From Beroe ovata (lineage: Eukaryota > Ctenophora > Nuda > Beroida > Beroidae), in contig CAMPET010000105.1 of the NCBI GenBank assembly GCA_946803715.1, positions 106,626 to 128,387 of the forward strand: a DNA stretch of 21,762 bases, in the 5' to 3' direction. This document shows, in pieces, positions 9,346-18,036 of this stretch (positions within the stretch are counted from its first letter, which is position 1; each line of letters begins with the position of its first letter). The translations under genes were made by a program, and so were the position numbers. The notes under the pieces are model-generated. The model had not been told where the DNA came from, made no database searches, and saw only the letters and a list, made by a program, of their open reading frames with translations.

Positions 9346-9727
9346 GTAGGGAGTAATCCTACAAGTACAAGTCTTCCGACCTCCATCTTTATTTCCAAAT
9401 CCTAAACCGTGTTGAACACAACCCGGGAACCCGACCCTTTCGAAAGTTCCACGAATTATTCGTGTTTAAGCTCCGGAAATTCCAAGAATGTGATACATAT
9501 TACCTCATAATAATGTAATGATGTTATACCTACCGGTCATGACTGGAAAATCACGCTGCACCCTTCCCGCGCCCGTATAATATAGGTACAATGTGCATTG
9601 TGCACTGTGCACTGTACAGCGTTGTGTGTATATCTGAGGTTACATGATGGTCACCAGTGTATCTTGATATCTTGTTGCTGTTGTTTTGCTGAGGTTGTTC
9701 ACGCTGTTCGGTTAACACAGCAACAAT

Positions 9728-12700
9728 ATGGTAGGTAACGTCACATTTTCGACACATCTCCGCTCATTGACATTCCTCGATACCCCTTCCCGCCAGCAGT
9801 AATCCCCTCTCAACATATCACCTTCACTCCCTAATTCGAGTCCCTCTCCCCACCGCGACTCTCACTCCACTCCCCACTCGACTTATCTCACTCAACTCCC
9901 ACCTCGACTTCACTCCTCTGATTCCTCGACTTTGACACTCTTTTCCTTTTCAGTCGGCATATGTGGACAGCGTAATTGGATTAGATATACCGTCCACTAG
10001 TAAAGATGCCACTTTGTCCACCGCCAAGAAGTTAGTTTGTGGTGGCATCGCCGGTGTCATTTCCCGGACTGCCACCGCCCCCTTTGATCGGATGAAGGTG
10101 TTACTCCAAGTGCAGGGCCAGCAGAAGGTGCTAGGAGCAACACAAGACCTGGGGATGAGACAGATTGTGAGGGGCATGTACAAGGAGGGGATAACCTCCA
10201 TGTGGAGAGGTGGGTCATAGCTGCCATCATGTTGTAACACTTCATGACACATACGTAACTTGACACATTTTCAATTCGTTACTTGACACCACTTCTTCTT
10301 GCATATCACCGCTATTTCGTGCTCCAGGAAACGCCATCAACTGTTGTAAGATCTTCCCGGAGAATGCGATGAGGTTTTACGTGTTTGAGTGGCTGTGTGA
10401 GGGTGGGGTACTCAACCTCTTCAAGAATGATTTCGCCAACAAGTGAGTGCACTCATTGTGACTGATTAGTCCATCACAAGACGTGTAGATCTATACTCCC
10501 GAAGAGGTGACTATTCTCTACCGGATAATGTGTAACCTCACTCCTCAGACTCACCAATGGTGCTGTCACGGGCGTGTTGATACAGTCAGCAATGTACCCG
10601 TTCGAGTTAACCAAGACCCGAGTCATGACGTCTACCTCCAAGATCTCCATGATGGACTCGTGTTCACTGATATACCGCGAGGGGGGTTACAACAACTTTC
10701 TGTTCAGAGTTGGCAACTTCTATAAGGGGTATATACCCGCCATCATCGGTGTCATTCCGTTCGCTGCCCTGGAATTGGGAATCAGCAAGGTAGGGATGAC
10801 GTAATTAACTCACTTGCGTACCCCTCCCTTGTTCAACCACTGATTATATTAACCGCACTGTCTCAACTATAACTCGCAGAAAGGAACGGAAATGTACTAC
10901 CATTACAACGGCTCCACGAGAGGTGGCTTCTGGCCACTCTTCTTGATAGCCTCCGCTGCCACTTTCACAGCCATGGGCTGTACTTACCCCTTCAGACTGC
11001 TCACTTGCCAGATGCAGGCTTACACTGGTGCGTATCGTAAGCAGTATATCCTGCTGTAACTACTGCAGCTGTTTTTCTGTAGCTGCTTATACAAATGTGG
11101 TAAACTCTCTTTAACCCCCCCCCACTTATACTCCAAAACCCCACCCATACCCCTCTCTACCCCACTTATGCCCCTCTATACCCCTCTATAAATACCCCAC
11201 TACCCCTCTTATACCCCAATAGCTCCTCAGGGAAGCAAAATAGGGCCGAAATTCGATCGGGAATCGATTCAGCGTCCAAAAATACCTGGGAATCCATGGT
11301 ATTTGCTTGAATGTGGGACAAAAAAATTTCTTCGAATTCTGATCGGAGTATCGGTAAAAAATGAAGTGAATGACTCCACACTTTTCTACTTCATTTTCGG
11401 AGGTCTCTAATGAAGTCTTTACCGGCGCTTACGACACTAATTTTAAACCAAATCATCTCTCCTACTCTCACACTACAAATATCAACCCTCGTTACAATCA
11501 TGTATAGCTCATACTCGCCGTGAGACTACGCTCAAATGACGATTTCTCTCCCTTGGGAAGCAAACACTACAAAAACGCGAAAATCAATGGGACACACAAT
11601 TAGGCCAAAATTATTTCTGCACGTGACATGCTGAAATATAGTGTTTCTGGCCTAATTTTTGACGTAGAATTCGAATCTGAAAGAATTAGAGAGCTAGCTG
11701 ATTGGGAAATCGGGGAAAATTCTTATTTTTTCTCGGATATGGAGTTCTGAGTCAAATGATATACAGCTCCTCAGGGAAGCAAAATAGGGCCGAAATTCGA
11801 TCGGGAATCGATTCAGCGTCCAAAAATACCTGGGAATCCATGGTATTTGCTTGAATGTGGGACAAAAAAATTTCTTCGAATTCTGATCTGAGTATCGGTA
11901 GAAAATGAAGTGAATGACTCCACACTTTTCTACTTCATTTTCGGAGGTCTCTAATGAAGTCTTTACCGGCACTTACGACACTAATTTTCCACCAAATCAT
12001 CTCTCCTACTCTCACACTACAAATATCAACCCTCGTTACAATCATGTATAGTTCATACTCGCCGTGAAACTACGCTCAAATGACGATTTCTCTCCCTTGG
12101 GAAGCAAACACTACAAAAACGCGAAAATCAATGGGACACACAATTAGGCCAAAATTATTTCTGCACGTGACATGCTGAAATATAGTGTTTCTGGCCTAAT
12201 TTTTGACGTAGAATTCGAATCTGAAAGAATTAGAGAGCTAGCTGATTGGGAAATCGGGGTAAATTCTAATTTTTTCTCGGATATGGAGTTCTGAGTCAAA
12301 TGATATACAGCTCTTCAGGGAAGCAAAATAGGGCCAAAATTCGATCGGGAATTGATTCAGCGTCCAAAAATACCTGGGAATCCATGGTATTTGCTTGAAT
12401 GTTGGACAAAAAAAATTCTTCGAATTCTGATCTGAGTATCGGTAGAAAATGAAGTGAATGACTCCACACTTTTCTACTTCATTTTCGGAGGTCTCTAATG
12501 AAGTCTTTACCGGCACTTACGACACTAATTTTCCACCAAATCATCTCTCCTACTCTCACACTACAAATATCAACCCTCGTTACAATCATGTATAGTTCAT
12601 ACTCGCCGTGAAACTACGCTCAAATGACGATTTCTCTCCCTTGGGAAGCAAACACTACAAAAACGCGAAAATCAATGGGACACACAATTAGGCCAAAATT

Positions 12701-13594
12701 ATTTCTGCACGTGACATGCTGAAATATAGTGTTTCTGGCCTAATTTTTGACGTAGAATTCGAATCTGAAAGAATTAGAGAGCTAGCTGATTGGGAAATCG
12801 GGGAAAATTCTTATTTTTTCTCGGATATGGAGTTCTGAGTCAAATGATATACAGCTCCTCAGGGAAGCAAAATAGGGCCGAAATTCGATCGGGAATCGAT
12901 TCAGCGTCCAAAAATACCTGGGAATCCGTGGTATTTGCTTGAATGTGGGACAAAAAAATTTCTTCGAATTCTGATCTGAGTATCGGTAGAAAATGAAGTG
13001 AATGACTCTACACTTTTCTACTTCATTTTCGGAGGTCTCTAATGAAGTCTTTACCGGCACTTACGACACTAATTTTCAACCAAATCATCTCTCCTACTCT
13101 CACACTACAAATATCAACCATCGTTACAATCATGTATAGTTCATACTCGCCGTGAAACTACGCTCAAATGACGATTTCTCTCCCTTGGGAAGCAAACACT
13201 ACAAAAACGCGAAAATCAATGGGACACACAATTAGGCCAGAATTATTTCTGCACGTGACATGCTGAAATATAGTGTTTCTGGCCTAATTTTTGACGCAGA
13301 ATTCGAATCTGAAAGAATTAGAGAGCTAGCTGATTGGGAAATCGGGGAAAATTCTTATCAATACCCCATGTATCGGTGATCATATTTTCCCCAGGACCAG
13401 AGGAGCAGCGGCTAGGATTCAAACCTCTGATCAAGAAGATATACGGTAATGAGGGTGTGCGCGGCTTCTACCGAGGATTTCTAGCCAATGGGATCAAGGC
13501 AATACCCGCGAGTGCTGTGGGGTGGTCAGTGTTCAATAAATGCCAGCATCAGTGGGACTCTTACTTCGACTCTAGGACTAAATCGTACAGTTAG
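9728..13594 (+). CDS. SLC25: Mitochondrial carrier (SLC25 family, SCaMC-like), spliced
   Basis: Exons 9954-10209, 10328-10442, 10549-10789, 10880-11027 and 13395-13594 join with consistent GT-AG phases. The first codon is probably on a tiny upstream exon: ATG at 9728-9730 before GTAGGT (giving 320 aa), or 9331-9345 before GTAGGG; both are in phase. The product is a six-helix inner-membrane transporter of three repeats. Signatures are PFDRMK after [13 protein letters not shown] (repeat 1) and PFELTK (repeat 2). Repeat 3 has PFRLLT, which lacks both charged residues of PX[DE]XX[KR]. The ends of repeats 1 (MWRGNAIN), 2 ([15 protein letters not shown]) and 3 ([18 protein letters not shown]) fit the family. 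Closest resemblance is to the ATP-Mg/phosphate carriers (SLC25A23/24/25/41), but their N-terminal EF-hands are not seen, so the substrate is uncertain. Introns are 90-118 bp except the last (2.37 kb), which contains a satellite array. Confidence 0.9.
11106..11220. repeat. C-rich TACCCCTC-type simple repeat
   Basis: Low-complexity tract with recurring (T)ACCCC(A/T)C(T) units in the last carrier intron, immediately left of the satellite array. The same ATACCCCA word reappears just right of the array (13361-13368). Confidence 0.8.
11221..13358. repeat. 544-bp intronic satellite array, 3.93 copies
   Basis: Copies start at 11221, 11765, 12309 and 12853, each exactly 544 bp apart; the last stops 38 bp short of a full unit at 13358. 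By eye, copies differ by about 1-1.5%, mostly single substitutions. Each unit holds perfect inverted repeats: AATTAGGCCA/TGGCCTAATT (11598-11607/11648-11657 in copy 1) and, in copies 2-4, GAAAATGAAGT/ACTTCATTTTC (11901-11911/11932-11942 in copy 2). It also contains a CACGTG core. A 92-codon - strand open frame recurs in copies 2-4, but differences between copies are mostly amino-acid-changing and copy 1 breaks it, so it is not treated as a gene. Confidence 0.95.
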
Positions 13595-14740
13595 TGTGTG
13601 TATAAAGTGTATATAGTGATATCCGCCATAGTACTGTGTCAGGCACCCATTTGTGGGTGTGGTCACTGGTCAGTTTATCGGGGAAAAAGTTAGGAGCAAG
13701 GTCCGGCTCGAGGAAGAAGACAGTTAGTGTTCTACTTTGAACCAGGGTTGTTTGTGGGAATAGCTGTTTAACTATTGCCATAGTGATAGAGTATAGGTAA
13801 ATCAGCTGCTTGCTATCATTTGGAATTAGTTCTGCGTAGCTGCTGCGATTCATTGGGCTTGTGTTTTGCAGTTTCGACACATCGCTGGGTCCATGCTTTG
13901 AAAATGATCATGAGGTTTCGCATATCATTATTGGAACTTTCGATAGAAAAATTTCACGTATTTGATTGATGCTCTCGTATCACGCATCACGGATAAAATA
14001 GCGCGTTACAGGCCTCGCATGACACGGACATTCACAGGCCACGAGTTACAGGTCATATCGCACAAGATCTTTTCAAAACTCTACGATCAGATTTCAAGAG
14101 TTTTAACAATGTTTTATTTTGAGTTGTTTATTTTATTTTATTTAACCTTAACAATGTCATAGTTGATTGCTGAGTTAAATTTAATATGTAATAACGTTTC
14201 AACAACGATAATTTCGTTAGCATTAGTCAAACTCAAATAATATGAAATTGAATATTTTATGCTTAAATTATTTTATTGAATAATTTGTTCGAATAAGCTA
14301 TTTAACACCCGGTGTTCCACAACAAGGCATGCCACTTTGACAGCTAAGAATGGAGAAATAAGGATGAACTTGGTGCCCGAAAAACCCATCTGCTACAATG
14401 CGACAGGTAGGACTTACGTCTATGGGATAATTACATCCCTGATTGACTCATAATTGGTTGACAGCTTGATTGTGTTTGCCTAGGGTGGTTGAGCGAGATT
14501 TCTATTTTCTAGTTTAATAGCCACTGTTTTTAAGTAAAACTTAATAGTTTTCATCTGGGACAAATTCGGCATCCGCGAAAATTGTTTTCCATTTCATTAA
14601 TTTATAGGGTAACTGCACTTCAAGTTCCAATACTTGAAGTTGAATATTAGATCATATTTCCCCAAACGTTTACAACTCTCGGCTGAGTAGTAATTTTAAT
14701 GCTGAAAGTTAAATATCGTTTAGGTGAGGGCACCTCAACC
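13595..14740. other. Intergenic region, AT-rich
   Basis: Carrier 3'-UTR followed by AT-rich spacer. No coding or RNA gene is recognised. Minor palindromes occur (AACACC-C-GGTGTT near 14305; ACTTCAAG/CTTGAAGT at 14617-14624/14633-14640). No canonical AATAAA is evident close after the stop codon. Confidence 0.5.
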
Positions 14741-15024
14741 CCGAGATGCCATTGGTCAATCTCGGTCACTTGACTGACACATTATTTCCATTGGTCGACT
14801 GAGGTGTCACGTGACCTGCAAACGCACCGAAACCATTTTGTGAGCGTTTAGCCACTTTGTGATCGCTGTATAAAACTAACAAAGCAAAAATTCATCCCAG
14901 GGGGATGATTTAATCGGGGGTAAACTGAGATTGCTATCCGCTCTCTGATTGGCTGTTACCATGGTCACGTGATCTTGCTCTCTTGACAGTAGATCACGAA
15001 TGTCTACTCGGTGCCCAGTATAAA
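14741..15024 (+). promoter_or_regulatory. Homeobox-gene promoter with two CCAAT/E-box/TATA modules
   Basis: Module 1: ATTGG 14790-14794, TCACGTGA 14807-14814, TATAAA 14869-14874. Module 2: ATTGG 14948-14952, TCACGTGA 14965-14972, TATAAA 15019-15024. Both have 12 bp between CCAAT and E-box and 46-54 bp to the TATA. A degenerate third copy precedes them (ATTGG 14751-14755, TCACTTGA 14766-14773), flanked by the inverted repeat CCGAGAT/ATCTCGG (14741-14747/14759-14765). The second TATA predicts a start near 15050, giving about a 55-nt leader before the ATG at 15105. The hairpin TCATCCC/GGGATGA (14892-14908) lies between the modules. Confidence 0.65.
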
Positions 15025-15104
15025 GCACTGGACAACGATCCATTCCGCTGTTAGTCTCAGGTTAGGACCAGTTAGTCATTGTTTACCGCAACCACATAGC
15101 CGAC

Positions 15105-17014
15105 ATGAACGACTTCGCCTCGTCAGCCCGCGCCGAAAACCCGCCCAACTCGGGCCACTTCATACCAGTTGCCGCCTCCACGAGCGATCATATGCCGTCC
15201 GGGGCGCAATATTTCAACCTGCCCAGCTTTGCCGGGTAATAATAACCCTCTGTGTGTGTGGTACCATGTAACTTGATTGTTAGAGTTGCGGGGAAAACTC
15301 ATAGTTATGTTATACATGTAGTTGGGTGGTTTTTTGGGGGGGGGCTTCTGTTGTTGTTACGTAGTTCTGACTTATTGGGCTTACCCAGTTTAGGGTGTGT
15401 TTGTGGTCAACTGTGTTCGTGGTCAACTGTGTTTGTAGTCAACTGTGTTCTTGGTCAACTGTGTTTGTGGTCAACTGTGTTTGTGGTCAACTGTGTTTGT
15501 GGTCAACTGTGTNACTTATTGGGCTTACCCAGTTCAGGGTGTGTTTGTGGTCAACTGTGTTTGTGGTCAACTGTGTTTGTGGTCAACTGTGTTCGTGGTC
15601 AACTGTGTTTGTGGTCAACTGTGTTCGTGGTTAACTGTGTTCGTGGTCAAGAGCTGATTAACCAGTTCTATATTTTATTCTATTCCTAATGGAAGACGGT
15701 TATTAAATGAGATAGCCCTGAGTCACGAACGAATACTGCTCGAGTTATCCAGTATTCTTCTACCCCCCTCCAATCTCTCCCTCGATTATCATAGTTTCTA
15801 TGCCCAGGTTCTCGTGGCCCTTCGTTGACCACTCACAGTCACAAGAGGAGTTGAAGCACCACACGGTTGGATTTGTGAAGCCGTCACCGCGACCGAGCCC
15901 GTACAATGTCAAGGGTAAGCCCCCATTACCGTGGGTTGTATGATAATCTGAAATCGGTGTTTAAGAGTTCCTATATATTCGGTTCCCAGGTTTATCTGAC
16001 ACTTCACAGCCAAGTAGATATCAAGTCGCTATCATGTTATTGTTACTGCAACTCTGTGTCCCTCTCAGTCGAAAAGACAGAGAAGAATGTACAGAATACG
16101 AGTAACGGAAGCATAGTAGATAGGAAGCCGGTGTTACAGAAAGATAAACTACCAGTTACGCCCACGCATGTTGGACTGCAGGTTAGTGTTGCTGTAGCAA
16201 CACACTCCGGATCGCATGCGTTGCTATAGCAGCAAGACTCGGTGTCCCTAGCAACATTTTAACACTTCAGGTTGTTGATCCACACCCGTTTAAGAAGGTT
16301 CGGAAACAGTACCGGAAGGCACGCACGCTATTCTCACCGTTACAGCTTGAGAAATTGGAGAATGAATTCCAGGTACTTTAAGGATGACTCATACATTTGT
16401 ACGATCTCTAGTTTCCTTGACAACAGGAATCAAATGCTTTTATCATACAGTTATGCTTTTTATCATACAGTTTCCAATTCCATGTCAACATCATTCTAAA
16501 ACTCTGCACAGAAAACGAAGTATTTGTCCACGTGGGATCGCGAGAAACTAGCTCGGTACTTGCAAATCACAGATACTCAAGTGAAGACGTGGTTTCAAAA
16601 TAGGAGGAAGAAGTGGAAGCGAACCAACGGACATAGTGAGTACCTGGTTATTTCTCTTTCTAACGAAAAAACAATTATTGCCAATGCCACAAGCAAAGGA
16701 ATGAAACAATGATACTGATAGGACAATGTCTCTGATTTGTGGGATATTAAAACTGTATCCATGTTATAGTTGGAGCACAGTTGGAAGGCTGTAGAGTAGG
16801 GAAGCTGTACGGATCGCGCTCTGCACACTCCACAGGGTCCAGTGGGACCTTGGCAGACCATCATCGTCACATCAAACACAATCTGTCCTCGTTCAATGTT
16901 GTGACATCACATTTCTCCACCAATGGGGGTGGAGCATCCAACTTACAGACGAGTGAACACGGGGGACATGTGATGAGCAATCAGCCGGATCATATGCTCT
17001 TCCTATCGAGCTGA
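15105..17014 (+). CDS. ANTP-class (NKL/Bar-like) homeobox transcription factor, six exons
   Basis: Exons 15105-15235, 15808-15914, 16069-16181, 16271-16372, 16512-16635 and 16770-17014 splice in phase to 273 aa. The homeodomain spans residues 131-190: an N-terminal RKART arm, L16 and F20, then YLS at 25-27, and helix 3 [16 protein letters not shown] with W48, F49, Q50, N51 and R53. It is therefore a sequence-specific nuclear DNA-binding protein. RKART, KYLS, DTQVKTW and KWKR recall BarH/BarX/BSH, while parts of helix 2 also recall Hex, so I place it only in the NKL group. An intron interrupts the homeodomain after position 21. The N-terminal 117 residues are Pro/Ser-rich with an FSWPF motif near 45-49; I recognise no EH1 or hexapeptide. 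The C-terminus is His/Ser/Gly-rich and ends LFLSS. The ATG is the first after a TATA box 81 bp upstream. Confidence 0.9.
15370..15651. repeat. 16-bp minisatellite in homeobox intron 1, with contig join
   Basis: Two blocks of seven TTTGTGGTCAACTGTG units (GGTCAAC starts at 15405, 15421, 15437, 15453, 15469, 15485, 15501 and at 15549, 15565, 15581, 15597, 15613, 15629, 15645). They are separated by an N at 15513. The unique leader ACTTATTGGGCTTACCCAGT occurs before both blocks (15370 and 15514) with one C/T difference shortly after. The second block may be an unmerged overlapping contig or other haplotype rather than a real duplication. Confidence 0.9.
16188..16255. promoter_or_regulatory. RFX X-box-like sites in homeobox intron 3
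   Basis: GTTGCTGTAGCAAC (16188-16201) is a perfect inverted repeat. GTTGCTATAGCAGC (16220-16233) has one mismatch, and CTAGCAAC (16248-16255) is a half-site. All three fall in an 89-bp intron, about 15.8 kb from the X-box pair at 344-377. An intronic enhancer is inferred. Confidence 0.45.
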
Positions 17015-17125
17015 GGAATAACCGTCATGATGCTGTAGCAGTGATCGCTATCAATCAATATCATGACAAGGACTAAGGAGGGAGTGGGGAAATGGTAGGA
17101 GGCCGCACGGAAATGGAATTGGACT

Positions 17126-17200
17126 ATTAAATGAGATCGAGCGTACAAAACACCGACTTTCTGTCTTCTTTGTCTGTAACTGTACGTGTATAAGATTAAA
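17126..17200 (+). terminator. Candidate poly(A) signals of the homeobox gene
   Basis: ATTAAA, the common variant polyadenylation hexamer, occurs at 17126-17131 and 17195-17200, 112 and 181 bp after the stop. No AATAAA is closer. Neither has transcript support here. Confidence 0.35.
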
Positions 17201-17388
17201 GATAGCTCTGAAGCATGGTCCAATATAGTTTCACACTTTCTCGTTTACCCTGAAACGAGAGACAGACACCAGTTCAACTTCAAAACAACTAGACTCTAAC
17301 TCTAAGTTTACGCAACGGCAAATGTCGTACTCGTACTACTACTTGTCTGCCTTCAGCCATGTTCCTCACAGTCACACACAGCTTTTGG

Positions 17389-17424
17389 TTGTCATATGTT
17401 ACCTGACCTGTTTCTTGCGCGCGC
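17389..17424. mobile_element. Left half of a type-B palindromic element
   Basis: TTGTCATATGTTACCTGACC followed by TGTTTCTTGCGCGCGC closely resembles the left arm of the complete type-B element at 17851 and aligns with the arm of the type-A element at 17878. No matching right end was found, and a type-A copy sits immediately to its right, so this half-element appears truncated or rearranged. Confidence 0.5.
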
Positions 17425-17492
17425 TTGCCGGATGTTATATATCCACTGTTTCTAGCGCGCGCGCGAAACAGTGGACAGAACATCCGGCTTAA
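17425..17492. mobile_element. Palindromic MITE copy 1 (type A)
   Basis: Left arm from TTGCCGGATGTT (17425) through CCACTGTTTC (17452), a GC-alternating centre TAGCGCGCGCGC (17453-17464), then the right arm GAAACAGTGGACAGAACATC continuing to CCGGC (17465-17488). The arms match with a small gap and an apparent TT insertion at the right end. The 8-mers on each side are both GCGCGCGC (17417-17424, 17493-17500), compatible with an 8-bp target duplication, but low complexity weakens that evidence. Confidence 0.6.
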
Positions 17493-17628
17493 GCGCGCGC
17501 CGCGCCTGGCGCGATGCAAGGCCCTCTGACATGACGCAAGCCGCGAAGAGAGCGGCGCGCGAAACCTGGGCCTATCGCGCGCACGAAACATTGGTCTGGC
17601 CTAGTGGCCTGGACTGATAACAATAAAC

Positions 17629-17673
17629 TTGCCGGATGTTATCTGTCCACTGTGGACAGATAACATCCGGCAA
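17629..17673. mobile_element. Palindromic MITE copy 2 (type A, internally deleted)
   Basis: A 45-bp perfect palindrome with 22-bp arms (17629-17650, 17652-17673) around one base, starting TTGCCGGATGTTATCTGTCC. It is bordered by the 8-bp direct repeat CAATAAAC (17621-17628, 17674-17681), a convincing target-site duplication. The arms match copy 1, with the GTTTC-GCGC-GAAAC core removed at a GTG/CTG-type microhomology. Confidence 0.75.
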
Positions 17674-17779
17674 CAATAAACTGCATACGTTGCGCGCCCC
17701 TTATTTTAAATTTAAATTACTCGGTGATCTGAAAATATTCCAATTCATTCCATTGCAAATGCAATTCCATCCGCACCGA

Positions 17780-17836
17780 TCTCGATCTGCATGAAGCGCA
17801 ATGCAGATCGAGAATAATTTTGCGCGCGCGCAAAAT
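17780..17836. other. Two adjacent perfect palindromes
   Basis: TCTCGATCTGCAT (17780-17792) and ATGCAGATCGAGA (17801-17813) form 13-bp arms around an 8-nt loop. Immediately after lies the perfect 20-bp palindrome ATTTTGCGCGCGCGCAAAAT (17817-17836), whose alternating GC core is Z-DNA-prone. They share GC-alternating cores with the flanking MITEs but not their ends. Confidence 0.8.
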
Positions 17837-17850
17837 AAAATTGTCGATAG

Positions 17851-18036
17851 TTGTCAAATGTTATACCTGACCTGCTCTTGCCGGATGTTATCTGTCCTCT
17901 GTTTCTTGCGCGCGNTGTTTCGGCCTTCGATGAAGGCGCGCGCGCCGCGCGCAAGAAACAGAGGACAGATAACATCCGGCAAACCTGCTCCTCGCGCTCG
18001 GCGCGCGCGAAAAACAGGTCAGGTGACATTTGACAA
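17851..18036. mobile_element. Type-B palindromic element interrupted by copy 3
   Basis: Outer arms TTGTCAAATGTTATACCTGA (continuing CCTG to 17874) and CAGGTCAGGTGACATTTGAC (18015-18034, then AA) pair with a small bulge. The bordering 8-mers GTCGATAG (17843-17850) and TTCGATAG (18037-18044) match at 7 of 8 positions, fitting an aged target-site duplication. Removing the inner element and one ACCTGCTC leaves a 73-bp palindromic element with a GCGC-rich centre. Confidence 0.65.
17878..17982. mobile_element. Palindromic MITE copy 3 (type A), nested
   Basis: Perfect 37-bp arms (17878-17914, 17946-17982) from TTGCCGGATG to TTGCGCGCG, around a 31-nt loop that itself contains GCCTTC/GAAGGC and an N at 17915. 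It is flanked by the 8-bp direct repeat ACCTGCTC (17870-17877, 17983-17990), so it inserted into the type-B element. The N sits at the hairpin tip, where assembly probably broke, so loop length is uncertain. Confidence 0.75.

Noticed and set aside
11106-11220. Telomere-like C-rich repeat
   Set aside because: Units are TACCCCTC/ATACCCC variants, not the animal CCCTAA telomere repeat.
11694-13060. Three - strand 92-codon open frames in the satellite
   Set aside because: They recur only because the 544-bp unit repeats; differences between copies are mostly amino-acid-changing, copy 1 breaks the frame, and no domain is recognisable.
15252-15689. Cys/Val-rich + strand open frame of 145 codons
   Set aside because: Translation of the 16-bp minisatellite across an N, inside a homeobox intron.
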